Assembly (NCBI GenBank): GCA_947034895.1
Contig: OX344763.1
Location: 55,923,025 to 55,987,024, forward strand
Direction: 5' to 3'
From: Rhytidiadelphus loreus
Taxonomy: Eukaryota > Streptophyta > Bryopsida > Hypnales > Hylocomiaceae
Length of the DNA stretch: 64,000 nt
Positions 26,101 through 37,935 of this stretch are shown here, one piece after another; the stretch's first letter is position 1, and every line of letters starts with the position of its first letter. The translations under genes were made by a program, and so were the position numbers. The notes beneath the pieces were generated by a model. It saw only the letters and a list, made by a program, of their open reading frames with translations. It did no database searches and was not told where the DNA came from.

Positions 26101-27021
26101 GCAAGTTGCATTTATTTCTAAACTCATGCATTGAAAACTATATGCACGTTTGGGTGGTCACTTTGAATGATTTTGTGCGTGAAACTAAAAATTGGGGCAA
26201 TGTTCCTGCCTTGAACTTTAATGATTGTCCAAAAAAATATAATGTCAAGAGAATTCACGTAAAGAAAATGGTAAAACATGTTTGTGCAAGTTGCATATAT
26301 TCCGAAACTCATGCATTCAAAACAATATGCACGTTCGGATAGTCACTGTCTATGATTTTGTGTGTGAAACTAAAAATTGGGGCAATGTTCTTGCCTTGTA
26401 CTTTAATGACTGTTCAAAGAAATATAATGTCATGGAAATTCATGTAAAGAAAATGGTAAAACATGTTTGTGCAAGTTGCACTTATTTCTAAACTCATGCA
26501 TTCAAAACAATATGCACGTTCGGGTAGTCACTGTCTATGATTTTGTGTGTGAAACTAAAAATTGGGGCAACGTTCTTGCCTTGTACTTTAATGACTGTTC
26601 GAAGAAATATAATGTCATGGAAATTCATGTAAAGAAAATGGTAAAACATGTTTGTGCAAGTTGCATTTATTTCTAAACTCATGCATTCAAAACAATATGC
26701 ACGTTCGGGTAGTCACTATCTATGATTTTGTGTGTGAAACTAAAAATTGGGGCAACGTTCTTGCCTTGTACTTTAATGACTGTTCGAAGAAATATAATGT
26801 CATGGAAATTCATGTAAAGAAAATGGTAAAACATGTTTGTGCAAGTTGCATTTATTTCTAAACTCATGCATTCAAAACAATATGCACGTTCGGGTAGTCA
26901 CTGTCTATGATTTTGTGTGTGAAACTAAAAATTCGGGCAACGTTCTTGCCTTGTACTTTAATGACTGTTCCAAGAAATATAATGTCATGGAAATTCACGT
27001 AGAGAAAATAGTAAAACATGT
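20178..27021. repeat. irregular mosaic with a recurring 5-mer
   Basis: A five-unit order of B or B-rear chimera, Q, Q, Q, Q with cacgtagag occurs at 20178-21101, 23692-24616 and 26097-27021, and also at 18144-19068 to the left. Other stretches between them are Q-rich, with B units at 21102, 23322 and 24617 and a B-front/Q-rear chimera at 22397. Units at 20178 and 23692 are Q up to aacgtt and B after it. Several B units here (23322, 26097 and the chimeras 20178 and 23692) share the ccgaaactcat ending. No gene is visible. Confidence 0.78.
20823..20827. other. 1-bp deletion in satellite unit (184-bp unit 20733-20916)
   Basis: The conserved actaaaaattgg has four instead of five a residues before ttgg. 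A homopolymer length change could be a genuine slippage event or a sequencing error. Confidence 0.8.
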
Positions 27022-28131
27022 TTGTGCAAGTTGCATTTATTTCTAAACTCATGCATTGAAAACTATATGCACGTTTGGGTGGTCACTTTGAATGATTTTG
27101 TGCGTGAAACTAAAAATTGGGGCAATGTTCCTGCCTTGAATTTTAATGATTGTCCAAAAAAATATAATGTCAAGAGAATTCACGTAAAGAAAATGGTAAA
27201 ACATTTTTGTGCAAGTTGCATATATTCCTAAACTCATGCATTCAAAACAATATGCACGTTCGGATAGTCACTGTCTATGATTTTGTGTGTGAAACTAAAA
27301 ATTGGGGCAATGTTCTTGCCTTGTACTTTAATGACTGTTCAAAGAAATATAATGTCATGGAAATTCATGTAAAGAATATGGTAAAACATGTTTGTGCAAG
27401 TTGCACTTATTTCTAAACTCATGCATTCAAAACAATATGCACGTTCGGGTAGTCACTGTCTATGATTTTGTGTGTGAAACTAAAAATTGGGGCAACGTTC
27501 TTGCCTTGTACTTTAATGACTGTTCGAAGAAATATAATGTCATGGAAATTCATGTAAAGAAAATGGTAAAACATGTTTGTGCAAGTTGCATTTATTTCTA
27601 AACTCATGCATTGAAAACTATATGCACGTTTGGGTGGTCACTTTGAATGATTTTGTGCGTGAAACTAAAAATTGGGGCAATGTTCCTGCCTTGAACTTTA
27701 ATGACTGTTCGAAGAAATATAATGTCATGGAAATTCATGTAAAGAAAATGGTAAAACATGTTTGTGCAAGTTGCACTTATTTCTAAACTCATGCATTCAA
27801 AACAATATGCACGTTCGGGTAGTCACTATCTATGATTTTGTGTATGAAACTAAAAATTGGGGCAACGTTCTTGCCTTGTACTTTAATGACTGTCCAAAAA
27901 AATATAATGTCAAGAGAATTCACGTAAAGAAAATGGTAAAACATGTTTGTGCAAGTTCCATATATTCCTAAACTCATACATTCAAAACAATATGCACGTT
28001 CGGATAGTCACTGTCTATGATTTTGTGTGTGAAACTAAAAATTGGGGCAACGTTCTTGCCTTGTACTTTAATGACTGTTCCAAGAAATATAATGTCATGG
28101 AAATTCATGTAAAGAAAATGGTAAAACATGT
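27022..28131. repeat. six-unit block, copy 2 of 19069-20177
   Basis: Order: B (27022), Q, Q, B-front/Q-rear chimera (27577), Q-front/B-rear chimera (27762), and Q with atattcctaaactcatac (27947). This matches 19069-20177 unit for unit, about 7.95 kb away, with scattered substitutions (aaacattttt near 27201, aagaatatgg near 27371). It is 1,110 bp because it lacks the 1-bp deletion of copy 1. Confidence 0.85.
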
Positions 28132-29611
28132 TTGTGCAAGTTGCACTTATTTCTAAACTCATGCATTCAAAACAATATGCACGTTCGGGTAGTCACTGTC
28201 TATGATTTTGTGTGTGAAACTAAAAATTGGGGCAACGTTCTTGCCTTGTACTTTAATGACTGTCCAAAAAAATATAATGTCAAGAGAATTCACGTAAAGA
28301 AAATGGTAAAACGTGTTTGTGCAAGTTGCATTTATTTCTAAACTCATGCATTCAAAACAATATGCACGTTCGGGTAGTCACTGTCTATGATTTTGTGTGT
28401 GAAACTAAAAATTGGGGCAACGTTCTTGCCTTGTACTTTAATGACTGTTCGAAGAAATATAATGTCATGGAAATTCATGTAAAGAAAATGGTAAAACATG
28501 TTTGTGCAAGTTGCATTTATTTCTAAACTCATGCATTGAAAACTATATGCACGTTTGGGTGGTCACTTTGAATGATTTTGTGCGTGAAACTAAAAATTGG
28601 GGCAATGTTCCTGCCTTGAACTTTAATGACTGTTCGAAGAAATATAATGTCATGGAAATTCATGTAAAGAAAATGGTAAAACGTGTTTGTGCAAGTTGCA
28701 TTTATTCCTAAACTCATGCATTCAAAACAATATGCACGTTCGGGTAGTCACTATCTATGATTTTGTGTGTGAAACTAAAAATTGGGGCAACGTTCTTGCC
28801 TTGTACTTTAATGACTGTTCGAAGAAATATAATGTCATGGAAATTCATGTAAAGAAAATGGTAAAACATGTTTGTGCAAGTTGCATTTATTCCTAAACTC
28901 ATGCATTCAAAACAATATGCACGATCGGGTAGTCACTGTCTATGATTTTGTGTGTGAAACTAAAAATTTGGGCAACATTCTTGCCTTGTACTTTAATGAC
29001 CATTCAAAAAAATATAATGTCATGGAAATTCACGTAAAGAAAATAGTAAAACATGTTTGTGCAAGTTGCATTTATTTCTAAACTCATGCATTGAAAACTA
29101 TATGCACGTTTGGGTGGTCACTTTGAATGATTTTGTGCGTGAAACTAAAAATTGGGGCAATGTTCCTGCCTTGAACTTTAATGACTGTCCAAAAAAATAT
29201 AATGTCAAGAGAATTCACGTAAAGAAAATGGTAAAACATGTTTGTGCAAGTTGCATTTATTTCTAAACTCATGCATTCAAAACAATATGCACGTTCGGAT
29301 AGTCACTGTCTATGATTTTGTGTGTGAAACTAAAAATTGGGGCAACGTTCTTGCCTTGTACTTTAATGACTGTTCCAAGAAATATAATGTCATGGAAATT
29401 CATGTAAAGAAAATGGTAAAACATGTTTGTGCAAGTTGCACTTATTTCTAAACTCATGCATTCAAAACAATATGCACGTTCGGATAGTCACTGTCTATGA
29501 TTTTGTGTATGAAACTAAAAATTGGGGCAACGTTCTTGCCTTGTACTTTAATGACTGTTCGAAGAAATATAATGTCATGGATATTCATGTAAAGAAAATG
29601 GTAAAACATGT
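28132..29611. repeat. transition mosaic with first appearance of right-hand variants
   Basis: Eight units. 28132 is Q front with B rear and aaacgtgttt. 28502 is B front with Q rear. 28872 carries the rare gcacgatcggg. 29057 is full B. 29427 carries atggatattcatg and is followed by the first tgcatttacttc variant (near 29625). From here on aaacgtgttt, gactgatcaaag and tgcatttacttc variants become common. No gene is visible. Confidence 0.75.
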
Positions 29612-30351
29612 TTGTGCAAGTTGCATTTACTTCTAAACTCATGCATTCAAAACAATATGCACGTTCGGGTAGTCACTATCTATGATTTTGTGTGTGAAAC
29701 TAAAAATTGGGGCAACGTTCTTGCCTTGTACTTTAATGACTGATCAAAGAAATATAATGTCATGGAAATTCATGTAAAGAAAATGGTAAAACGTGTTTGT
29801 GCAAGTTGCATTTATTTCTAAACTCATGCATTCAAAACAATATGCACGTTTGGGTAGTCACTGTCTATGATTTTGTGTGTGAAACTAAAAATTGGGGCAA
29901 CGTTCTTGCCTTGTACTTTAATGACTGTTCGAAGAAACATAATGTCATGGAAATTCATGTAAAGAAAATGGTAAAACATGTTTGTGCAAGTTGCATTTAT
30001 TTCTAAACTCATGCATTCAAAACAATATGCACGTTCGGGTAGTCACTATCTATGATTTTGTGTGTGAAACTAAAAATTGGGGCAACGTTCTTGCCTTGTA
30101 CTTTAATGACTGATCAAAGAAATATAATGTCATGGAAATTCATGTAAAGAAAATGGTAAAACGTGTTTGTGCAAGTTGCATTTATTTCTAAACTCATGCA
30201 TTCAAAACAATATGCACGTTTGGGTAGTCACTGTCTATGATTTTGTGTGTGAAACTAAAAATTGGGGCAACGTTCTTGCCTTGTACTTTAATGACTGTTC
30301 GAAGAAACATAATGTCATGGAAATTCATGTAAAGAAAATGGTAAAACATGT
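29612..30351. repeat. dimeric higher-order repeat, two copies (370 bp each)
   Basis: Copies are 29612-29981 and 29982-30351. Each has a gactgatcaaag unit followed by a unit with tttgggtag and gaagaaacataatg, a combination I see nowhere else in the window. By eye the copies look identical. Confidence 0.88.
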
Positions 30352-31831
30352 TTGTGCAAGTTGCATTTATTTCTAAACTCATGCATTCAAAACAATATGC
30401 ACGTTCGGATAGTCACTGTCTATGATTTTGTGTGTGAAACTAAAAATTGGGGCAACGTTCTTGCCTTGTACTTTAATGACTGTTCGAAGAAATATAATGT
30501 CATGGAAATTCATGTAAAGAAAATGGTAAAACATGTTTGTGCAAGTTGCATTTATTCCTAAACTCATGCATTCAAAACAATATGCACGATCGGGTAGTCA
30601 CTGTCTATGATTTTGTGTGTGAAACTAAAAATTGGGGCAACGTTCTTGCCTTGTACTTTAATGACCATTCAAAAGAATATAATGTCATGGAAATTCACGT
30701 AAAGAAAATAGTAAAACATGTTTGTGCAAGTTGCATTTATTTCTAAACTCATGCATTGAAAACTATATGCACGTTTGGGTGGTCACTTTGAATGATTTTG
30801 TGCGTGAAACTAAAAATTGGGGCAATGTTCCTGCGTTGGACTTTAATGACTGTCCAAAAAAATATAATGTCAAGAGAATTCACGTAAAGAAAATGGTAAA
30901 ACATGTTTGTGCAAGTTGCATATATTCCTAAACTCATGCATTCAAAACAATATGCACGTTCGGATAGTCACTGTCTATGATTTTGTGTGTGAAACTAAAA
31001 ATTGGGGCAACGTTCTTGCCTTGTACTTTAATGACTGTTCGAAGAAATATAATGTCATGGAAATTCATGTAAAGAAAATGGTAAAACATGTTTGTGCAAG
31101 TTGCATTTACTTCTAAACTCATGCATTCAAAACAATATGCACGTTCGGGTAGTCACTATCTATGATTTTGTGTGTGAAACTAAAAATTGGGGCAACGTTC
31201 TTGCCTTGTACTTTAATGACTGTTCCAAGAAATATAATGTCATGGAAATTCATGTAAAGAAAATGGTAAAACATGTTTGTGCAAGTTGCACTTATTCCTA
31301 AACTCATGCATTCAAAACAATATGCACGTTCGGATAGTCACTGTCTATGATTTTGTGTGTGAAACTAAAAATTGGGGCAACGTTCTTGCCTTGTACTTTA
31401 ATGACCATTCAAAAAAATATAATTTCATGGAAATTCACGTAAAGAAAATAGTAAAACATGTTTGTGCAAGTTGCATTTATTTCTAAACTCATGCATTCAA
31501 AACAATATGCACGTTCGGGTAGTCACTATCTATGATTTTGTGTGTGAAACTAAAAATTGGGGCAACGTTCTTGCCTTGTACTTTAATGACTGTTCCAAGA
31601 AATATAATGTCATGGAAATTCATGTAAAGAAAATGGTAAAGCATGTTTGTGCAAGTTGCACTTATTTCTAAACTCATGCATTCAAAACAATATGCACGTT
31701 CGGGTAGTCACTGTCTATGATTTTGTGTGTGAAACTAAAAATTGGGGCAACGTTCTTGCCTTGTACTTTAATGACTCTTGAAAAAAATATAATGTCATGG
31801 AAATTCATGTAAAGAAAATGGTAAAACATGT
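30352..31831. repeat. irregular eight-unit stretch
   Basis: It includes a Q unit (30352), a gcacgatcggg unit with gaccattcaaaaga (30537), full B (30722, with tgcgttggac), Q units, a unit with gaccattcaaaa and aatttcatgg (31277), and a unit with gactcttgaaaa (31647). The trio 30352/30537/30722 matches 28687/28872/29057, and the first pair also matches 50331/50516. No gene is visible. Confidence 0.75.
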
Positions 31832-32940
31832 TTGTGCAAGTTGCATTTATTTCTAAACTCATGCATTCAAAACAATATGCACGTTCGGGTAGTCACTGTC
31901 TATGATTTTGTGTGTGAAACTAAAAATTGGGGCAACGTTCTTGCCTTGTACTTTAATGACCATTCAAAAAAATATAATTTCATGGAAATTCACGTAAAGA
32001 AAATAGTAAAACATGTTTGTGCAAGTTGCATTTATTTCTAAACTCATGCATTCAAAACAATATGCACGTTCGGGTGGTCACTTTGAATGATTTTGTGCGT
32101 GAAACTAAAAATTGGGGCAATGTTCCTGCCTTGAACTTTAATGATTGTCCAAAAAAATATAATGTCAAGAGAATTCACGTAAAGAAAATGGTAAAACATG
32201 TTTGTGCAAGTTGCATATATTCCTAAACTCATGCATTCAAAACAATATGCACGTTCGGATAGTCACTGTCTATGATTTTGTGTGTGAAACTAAAAATTGG
32301 GGCAATGTTCTGCCTTGTACTTTAATGACTGTTCAAAGAAATATAATGTCATGGAAATTCATGTAAAGAAAATGGTAAAACATGTTTGTGCAAGTTGCAC
32401 TTATTTCTAAACTCATGCATTCAAAACAATATGCACGTTCGGGTAGTCACTGTCTATGATTTTGTGTGTGAAACTAAAAATTGGGGCAACGTTCTTGCCT
32501 TGTACTTTAATGACCATTCAAAAAAATATAATTTCATGGAAATTCACGTAAAGAAAATAGTAAAACATGTTTGTGCAAGTTGCATTTATTTCTAAACTCA
32601 TGCATTCAAAACAATATGCACGTTCGGGTGGTCACTTTGAATGATTTTGTGCGTGAAACTAAAAATTGGGGCAATGTTCCTGCCTTGAACTTTAATGATT
32701 GTCCAAAAAAATATAATGTCAAGAGAATTCACGTAAAGAAAATGGTAAAACATGTTTGTGCAAGTTGCATATATTCCTAAACTCATGCATTCAAAACAAT
32801 ATGCACGTTCGGGTAGTCACTGTCTATGATTTTGTGTGTGAAACTAAAAATTGGGGCAACGTTCTTGCCTTGTACTTTAATGACTGTTCGAAGAAATATA
32901 ATGTCATGGAAATTCATGTAAAGAAAATGGTAAAACGTGT
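31832..32940. repeat. trimer-like repeat, about 1.7 copies (555 bp period)
   Basis: The pair 31832/32017 (gaccattcaaaa unit with aatttcatgg, then a chimera with Q front to gcacgttcggg and B after it) recurs at 32386/32571. The third places differ: 32202 is a ttcggatag Q unit of 184 bp, and 32756 is a Q unit with aaacgtgttt. The same ordered pair also occurs at 39231/39416. Confidence 0.8.
32308..32312. other. 1-bp deletion in satellite unit (184-bp unit 32202-32385)
   Basis: The conserved gttcttgcc reads gttctgcc, one t short. This is the third and last length change in the window. Confidence 0.82.
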
Positions 32941-35900
32941 TTGTGCAAGTTGCATTTATTCCTAAACTCATGCATTCAAAACAATATGCACGTTCGGGTA
33001 GTCACTATCTATGATTTTGTGTGTGAAACTAAAAATTGGGGCAACGTTCTTGCCTTGTACTTTAATGACTGATCAAAGAAATATAATGTCATGGAAATTC
33101 ATGTAAAGAAAATGGTAAAACGTGTTTGTGCAAGTTGCATTTATTTCTAAACTCATGCATTGAAAACTATATGCACGTTTGGGTGGTCACTTTGAATGAT
33201 TTTGTGCGTGAAACTAAAAATTGGGGCAATGTTCCTGCCTTGAACTTTAATGACTGTTCGAAGAAATATAATGTCATGGAAATTCATGTAAAGAAAATGG
33301 TAAAACGTGTTTGTGCAAGTTGCATTTATTCCTAAACTCATGCATTCAAAACAATATGCACGTTCGGGTAGTCACTATCTATGATTTTGTGTGTGAAACT
33401 AAAAATTGGGGCAACGTTCTTGCCTTGTACTTTAATGACTGATCAAAGAAATATAATGTCATGGAAATTCATGTAAAGAAAATGGTAAAACGTGTTTGTG
33501 CAAGTTGCATTTATTTCTAAACTCATGCATTGAAAACTATATGCACGTTTGGGTGGTCACTTTGAATGATTTTGTGCGTGAAACTAAAAATTGGGGCAAT
33601 GTTCCTGCCTTGAACTTTAATGACTGTTCGAAGAAATATAATGTCATGGAAATTCATGTAAAGAAAATGGTAAAACATGTTTGTGCAAGTTGCACTTATT
33701 TCTAAACTCATGCATTCAAAACAATATGCACGTTCGGGTAGTCACTATCTATGATTTTGTGTATGAAACTAAAAATTGGGGCAACGTTCTTGCCTTGTAC
33801 TTTAATGACTGTCCAAAAAAATATAATGTCAAGAGAATTCACGTAAAGAAAATGGTAAAACATGTTTGTGCAAGTTCCATATATTCCTAAACTCATACAT
33901 TCAAAACAATATGCACGTTCGGATAGTCACTGTCTATGATTTTGTGTGTGAAACTAAAAATTGGGGCAACGTTCTTGCCTTGTACTTTAATGACTGTTCC
34001 AAGAAATATAATGTCATGGAAATTCATGTAAAGAAAATGGTAAAGCATGTTTGTGCAAGTTGCACTTATTTCTAAACTCATGCATTCAAAACAATATGCA
34101 CGTTCGGGTAGTCACTGTCTATGATTTTGTGTGTGAAACTAAAAATTGGGGCAACGTTCTTGCCTTGTACTTTAATGACTGTTCGAAGAAATATAATGTC
34201 ATGGAAATTCATGTAAAGAAAATGGTAAAACGTGTTTGTGCAAGTTGCATTTATTTCTAAACTCATGCATTCAAAACAATATGCACGTTCGGGTAGTCAC
34301 TATCTATGATTTTGTGTGTGAAACTAAAAATTGGGGCAACGTTCTTGCCTTGTACTTTAATGACTGATCAAAGAAATATAATGTCATGGAAATTCATGTA
34401 AAGAAAATGGTAAAACGTGTTTGTGCAAGTTGCATTTATTTCTAAACTCATGCATTGAAAACTATATGCACGTTTGGGTGGTCACTTTGAATGATTTTGT
34501 GCGTGAAACTAAAAATTGGGGCAATGTTCCTGCCTTGAACTTTAATGACTGTTCGAAGAAATATAATGTCATGGAAATTCATGTAAAGAAAATGGTAAAA
34601 CGTGTTTGTGCAAGTTGCATTTATTCCTAAACTCATGCATTCAAAACAATATGCACGTTCGGGTAGTCACTATCTATGATTTTGTGTGTGAAACTAAAAA
34701 TTGGGGCAACGTTCTTGCCTTGTACTTTAATGACTGATCAAAGAAATATAATGTCATGGAAATTCATGTAAAGAAAATGGTAAAACGTGTTTGTGCAAGT
34801 TGCATTTATTTCTAAACTCATGCATTGAAAACTATATGCACGTTTGGGTGGTCACTTTGAATGATTTTGTGCGTGAAACTAAAAATTGGGGCAATGTTCC
34901 TGCCTTGAACTTTAATGACTGTTCGAAGAAATATAATGTCATGGAAATTCATGTAAAGAAAATGGTAAAACATGTTTGTGCAAGTTGCACTTATTTCTAA
35001 ACTCATGCATTCAAAACAATATGCACGTTCGGGTAGTCACTATCTATGATTTTGTGTATGAAACTAAAAATTGGGGCAACGTTCTTGCCTTGTACTTTAA
35101 TGACTGTCCAAAAAAATATAATGTCAAGAGAATTCACGTAAAGAAAATGGTAAAACATGTTTGTGCAAGTTCCATATATTCCTAAACTCATACATTCAAA
35201 ACAATATGCACGTTCGGATAGTCACTGTCTATGATTTTGTGTGTGAAACTAAAAATTGGGGCAACGTTCTTGCCTTGTACTTTAATGACTGTTCCAAGAA
35301 ATATAATGTCATGGAAATTCATGTAAAGAAAATGGTAAAGCATGTTTGTGCAAGTTGCACTTATTTCTAAACTCATGCATTCAAAACAATATGCACGTTC
35401 GGGTAGTCACTGTCTATGATTTTGTGTGTGAAACTAAAAATTGGGGCAACGTTCTTGCCTTGTACTTTAATGACTGTTCGAAGAAATATAATGTCATGGA
35501 AATTCATGTAAAGAAAATGGTAAAACGTGTTTGTGCAAGTTGCATTTATTTCTAAACTCATGCATTCAAAACAATATGCACGTTCGGGTAGTCACTATCT
35601 ATGATTTTGTGTGTGAAACTAAAAATTGGGGCAACGTTCTTGCCTTGTACTTTAATGACTGATCAAAGAAATATAATGTCATGGAAATTCATGTAAAGAA
35701 AATGGTAAAACGTGTTTGTGCAAGTTGCATTTATTTCTAAACTCATGCATTGAAAACTATATGCACGTTTGGGTGGTCACTTTGAATGATTTTGTGCGTG
35801 AAACTAAAAATTGGGGCAATGTTCCTGCCTTGAACTTTAATGACTGTTCGAAGAAATATAATGTCATGGAAATTCATGTAAAGAAAATGGTAAAACGTGT
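32941..35900. repeat. 7-mer higher-order repeat, about 2.3 copies (1,295 bp)
   Basis: Copies are 32941-34235 and 34236-35530, continuing for two units to 35900. Order: gactgatcaaag unit; B-front/Q-rear chimera with aaacgtgttt; gactgatcaaag unit; B-front/Q-rear chimera; Q-front/B-rear chimera; Q with atattcctaaactcatac and gttccaag; Q with aaacgtgttt. Places 4-6 are the split-B module. The units 35716-35900 are shared with the next HOR, so the boundary is overlapping. Confidence 0.87.
33496..34050 (+). repeat. split-B three-unit module (exemplar of nine copies)
   Basis: The module is a chimera with B front and Q rear, then a chimera with Q front (gtgtatgaaac) and B rear, then a Q unit whose start is agttccatatattcc, usually with actcatacattc. 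Both chimeras switch inside the shared stretch actttaatgactgt (unit positions 120-132). Copies start at 19624, 27577, 33496, 34791, 37936, 38491, 39971, 42006 and 43856. In the last copy the first unit's front has become Q-like and the second has gtgtgtgaaac. All nine lie between 19.6 and 44.4 kb. Confidence 0.85.
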
Positions 35901-37935
35901 TTGTGCAAGTTGCATTTATTCCTAAACTCATGCATTCAAAACAATATGCACGTTCGGGTAGTCACTATCTATGATTTTGTGTGTGAAACTAAAAATTGGG
36001 GCAACGTTCTTGCCTTGTACTTTAATGACTGTTCCAAGAAATATAATGTCATGGAAATTCATGTAAAGAAAATGGTAAAGCATGTTTGTGCAAGTTGCAC
36101 TTATTTCTAAACTCATGCATTCAAAACAATATGCACGTTCGGGTAGTCACTGTCTATGATTTTGTGTGTGAAACTAAAAATTGGGGCAACGTTCTTGCCT
36201 TGTACTTTAATGACTGTTCGAAGAAATATAATGTCATGGAAATTCATGTAAAGAAAATGGTAAAACGTGTTTGTGCAAGTTGCATTTATTCCTAAACTCA
36301 TGCATTCAAAACAATATGCACGTTCGGGTAGTCACTATCTATGATTTTGTGTGTGAAATTAAAAATTGGGGCAACGTTCTTGCCTTGTACTTTAATGACT
36401 GATCAAAGAAATATAATGTCATGGAAATTCATGTAAAGAAAATGGTAAAACGTGTTTGTGCAAGTTGCATTTATTTCTAAACTCATGCATTGAAAACTAT
36501 ATGCACGTTTGGGTGGTCACTTTGAATGATTTTGTGCGTGAAACTAAAAATTGGGGCAATGTTCCTGCCTTGAACTTTAATGACTGTTCGAAGAAATATA
36601 ATGTCATGGAAATTCATGTAAAGAAAATGGTAAAACGTGTTTGTGCAAGTTGCATTTATTCCTAAACTCATGCATTCAAAACAATATGCACGTTCGGGTA
36701 GTCACTATCTATGATTTTGTGTGTGAAACTAAAAATTGGGGCAACGTTCTTGCCTTGTACTTTAATGACTGATCAAAGAAATATAATGTCATGGAAATTC
36801 ATGTAAAGAAAATGGTAAAACGTGTTTGTGCAAGTTGCATTTATTTCTAAACTCATGCATTGAAAACTATATGCACGTTTGGGTGGTCACTTTGAATGAT
36901 TTTGTGCGTGAAACTAAAAATTGGGGCAATGTTCCTGCCTTGAACTTTAATGACTGTTCGAAGAAATATAATGTCATGGAAATTCATGTAAAGAAAATGG
37001 TAAAACGTGTTTGTGCAAGTTGCATTTATTCCTAAACTCATGCATTCAAAACAATATGCACGTTCGGGTAGTCACTATCTATGATTTTGTGTGTGAAACT
37101 AAAAATTGGGGCAACGTTCTTGCCTTGTACTTTAATGACTGTTCCAAGAAATATAATGTCATGGAAATTCATGTAAAGAAAATGGTAAAGCATGTTTGTG
37201 CAAGTTGCACTTATTTCTAAACTCATGCATTCAAAACAATATGCACGTTCGGGTAGTCACTGTCTATGATTTTGTGTGTGAAACTAAAAATTGGGGCAAC
37301 GTTCTTGCCTTGTACTTTAATGACTGTTCGAAGAAATATAATGTCATGGAAATTCATGTAAAGAAAATGGTAAAACGTGTTTGTGCAAGTTGCATTTATT
37401 CCTAAACTCATGCATTCAAAACAATATGCACGTTCGGGTAGTCACTATCTATGATTTTGTGTGTGAAATTAAAAATTGGGGCAACGTTCTTGCCTTGTAC
37501 TTTAATGACTGATCAAAGAAATATAATGTCATGGAAATTCATGTAAAGAAAATGGTAAAACGTGTTTGTGCAAGTTGCATTTATTTCTAAACTCATGCAT
37601 TGAAAACTATATGCACGTTTGGGTGGTCACTTTGAATGATTTTGTGCGTGAAACTAAAAATTGGGGCAATGTTCCTGCCTTGAACTTTAATGACTGTTCG
37701 AAGAAATATAATGTCATGGAAATTCATGTAAAGAAAATGGTAAAACGTGTTTGTGCAAGTTGCATTTATTCCTAAACTCATGCATTCAAAACAATATGCA
37801 CGTTCGGGTAGTCACTATCTATGATTTTGTGTGTGAAACTAAAAATTGGGGCAACGTTCTTGCCTTGTACTTTAATGACTGATCAAAGAAATATAATGTC
37901 ATGGAAATTCATGTAAAGAAAATGGTAAAACGTGT
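35716..37935. repeat. 6-mer higher-order repeat, two copies (1,110 bp each)
   Basis: Copies are 35716-36825 and 36826-37935. Order: B-front/Q-rear chimera with aaacgtgttt; Q with gttccaag; Q with aaacgtgttt; gactgatcaaag unit with the private gtgaaattaaa; B-front/Q-rear chimera; gactgatcaaag unit. The shared gtgaaattaaa (near 36355 and 37465) supports common descent of the two copies. Confidence 0.88.
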
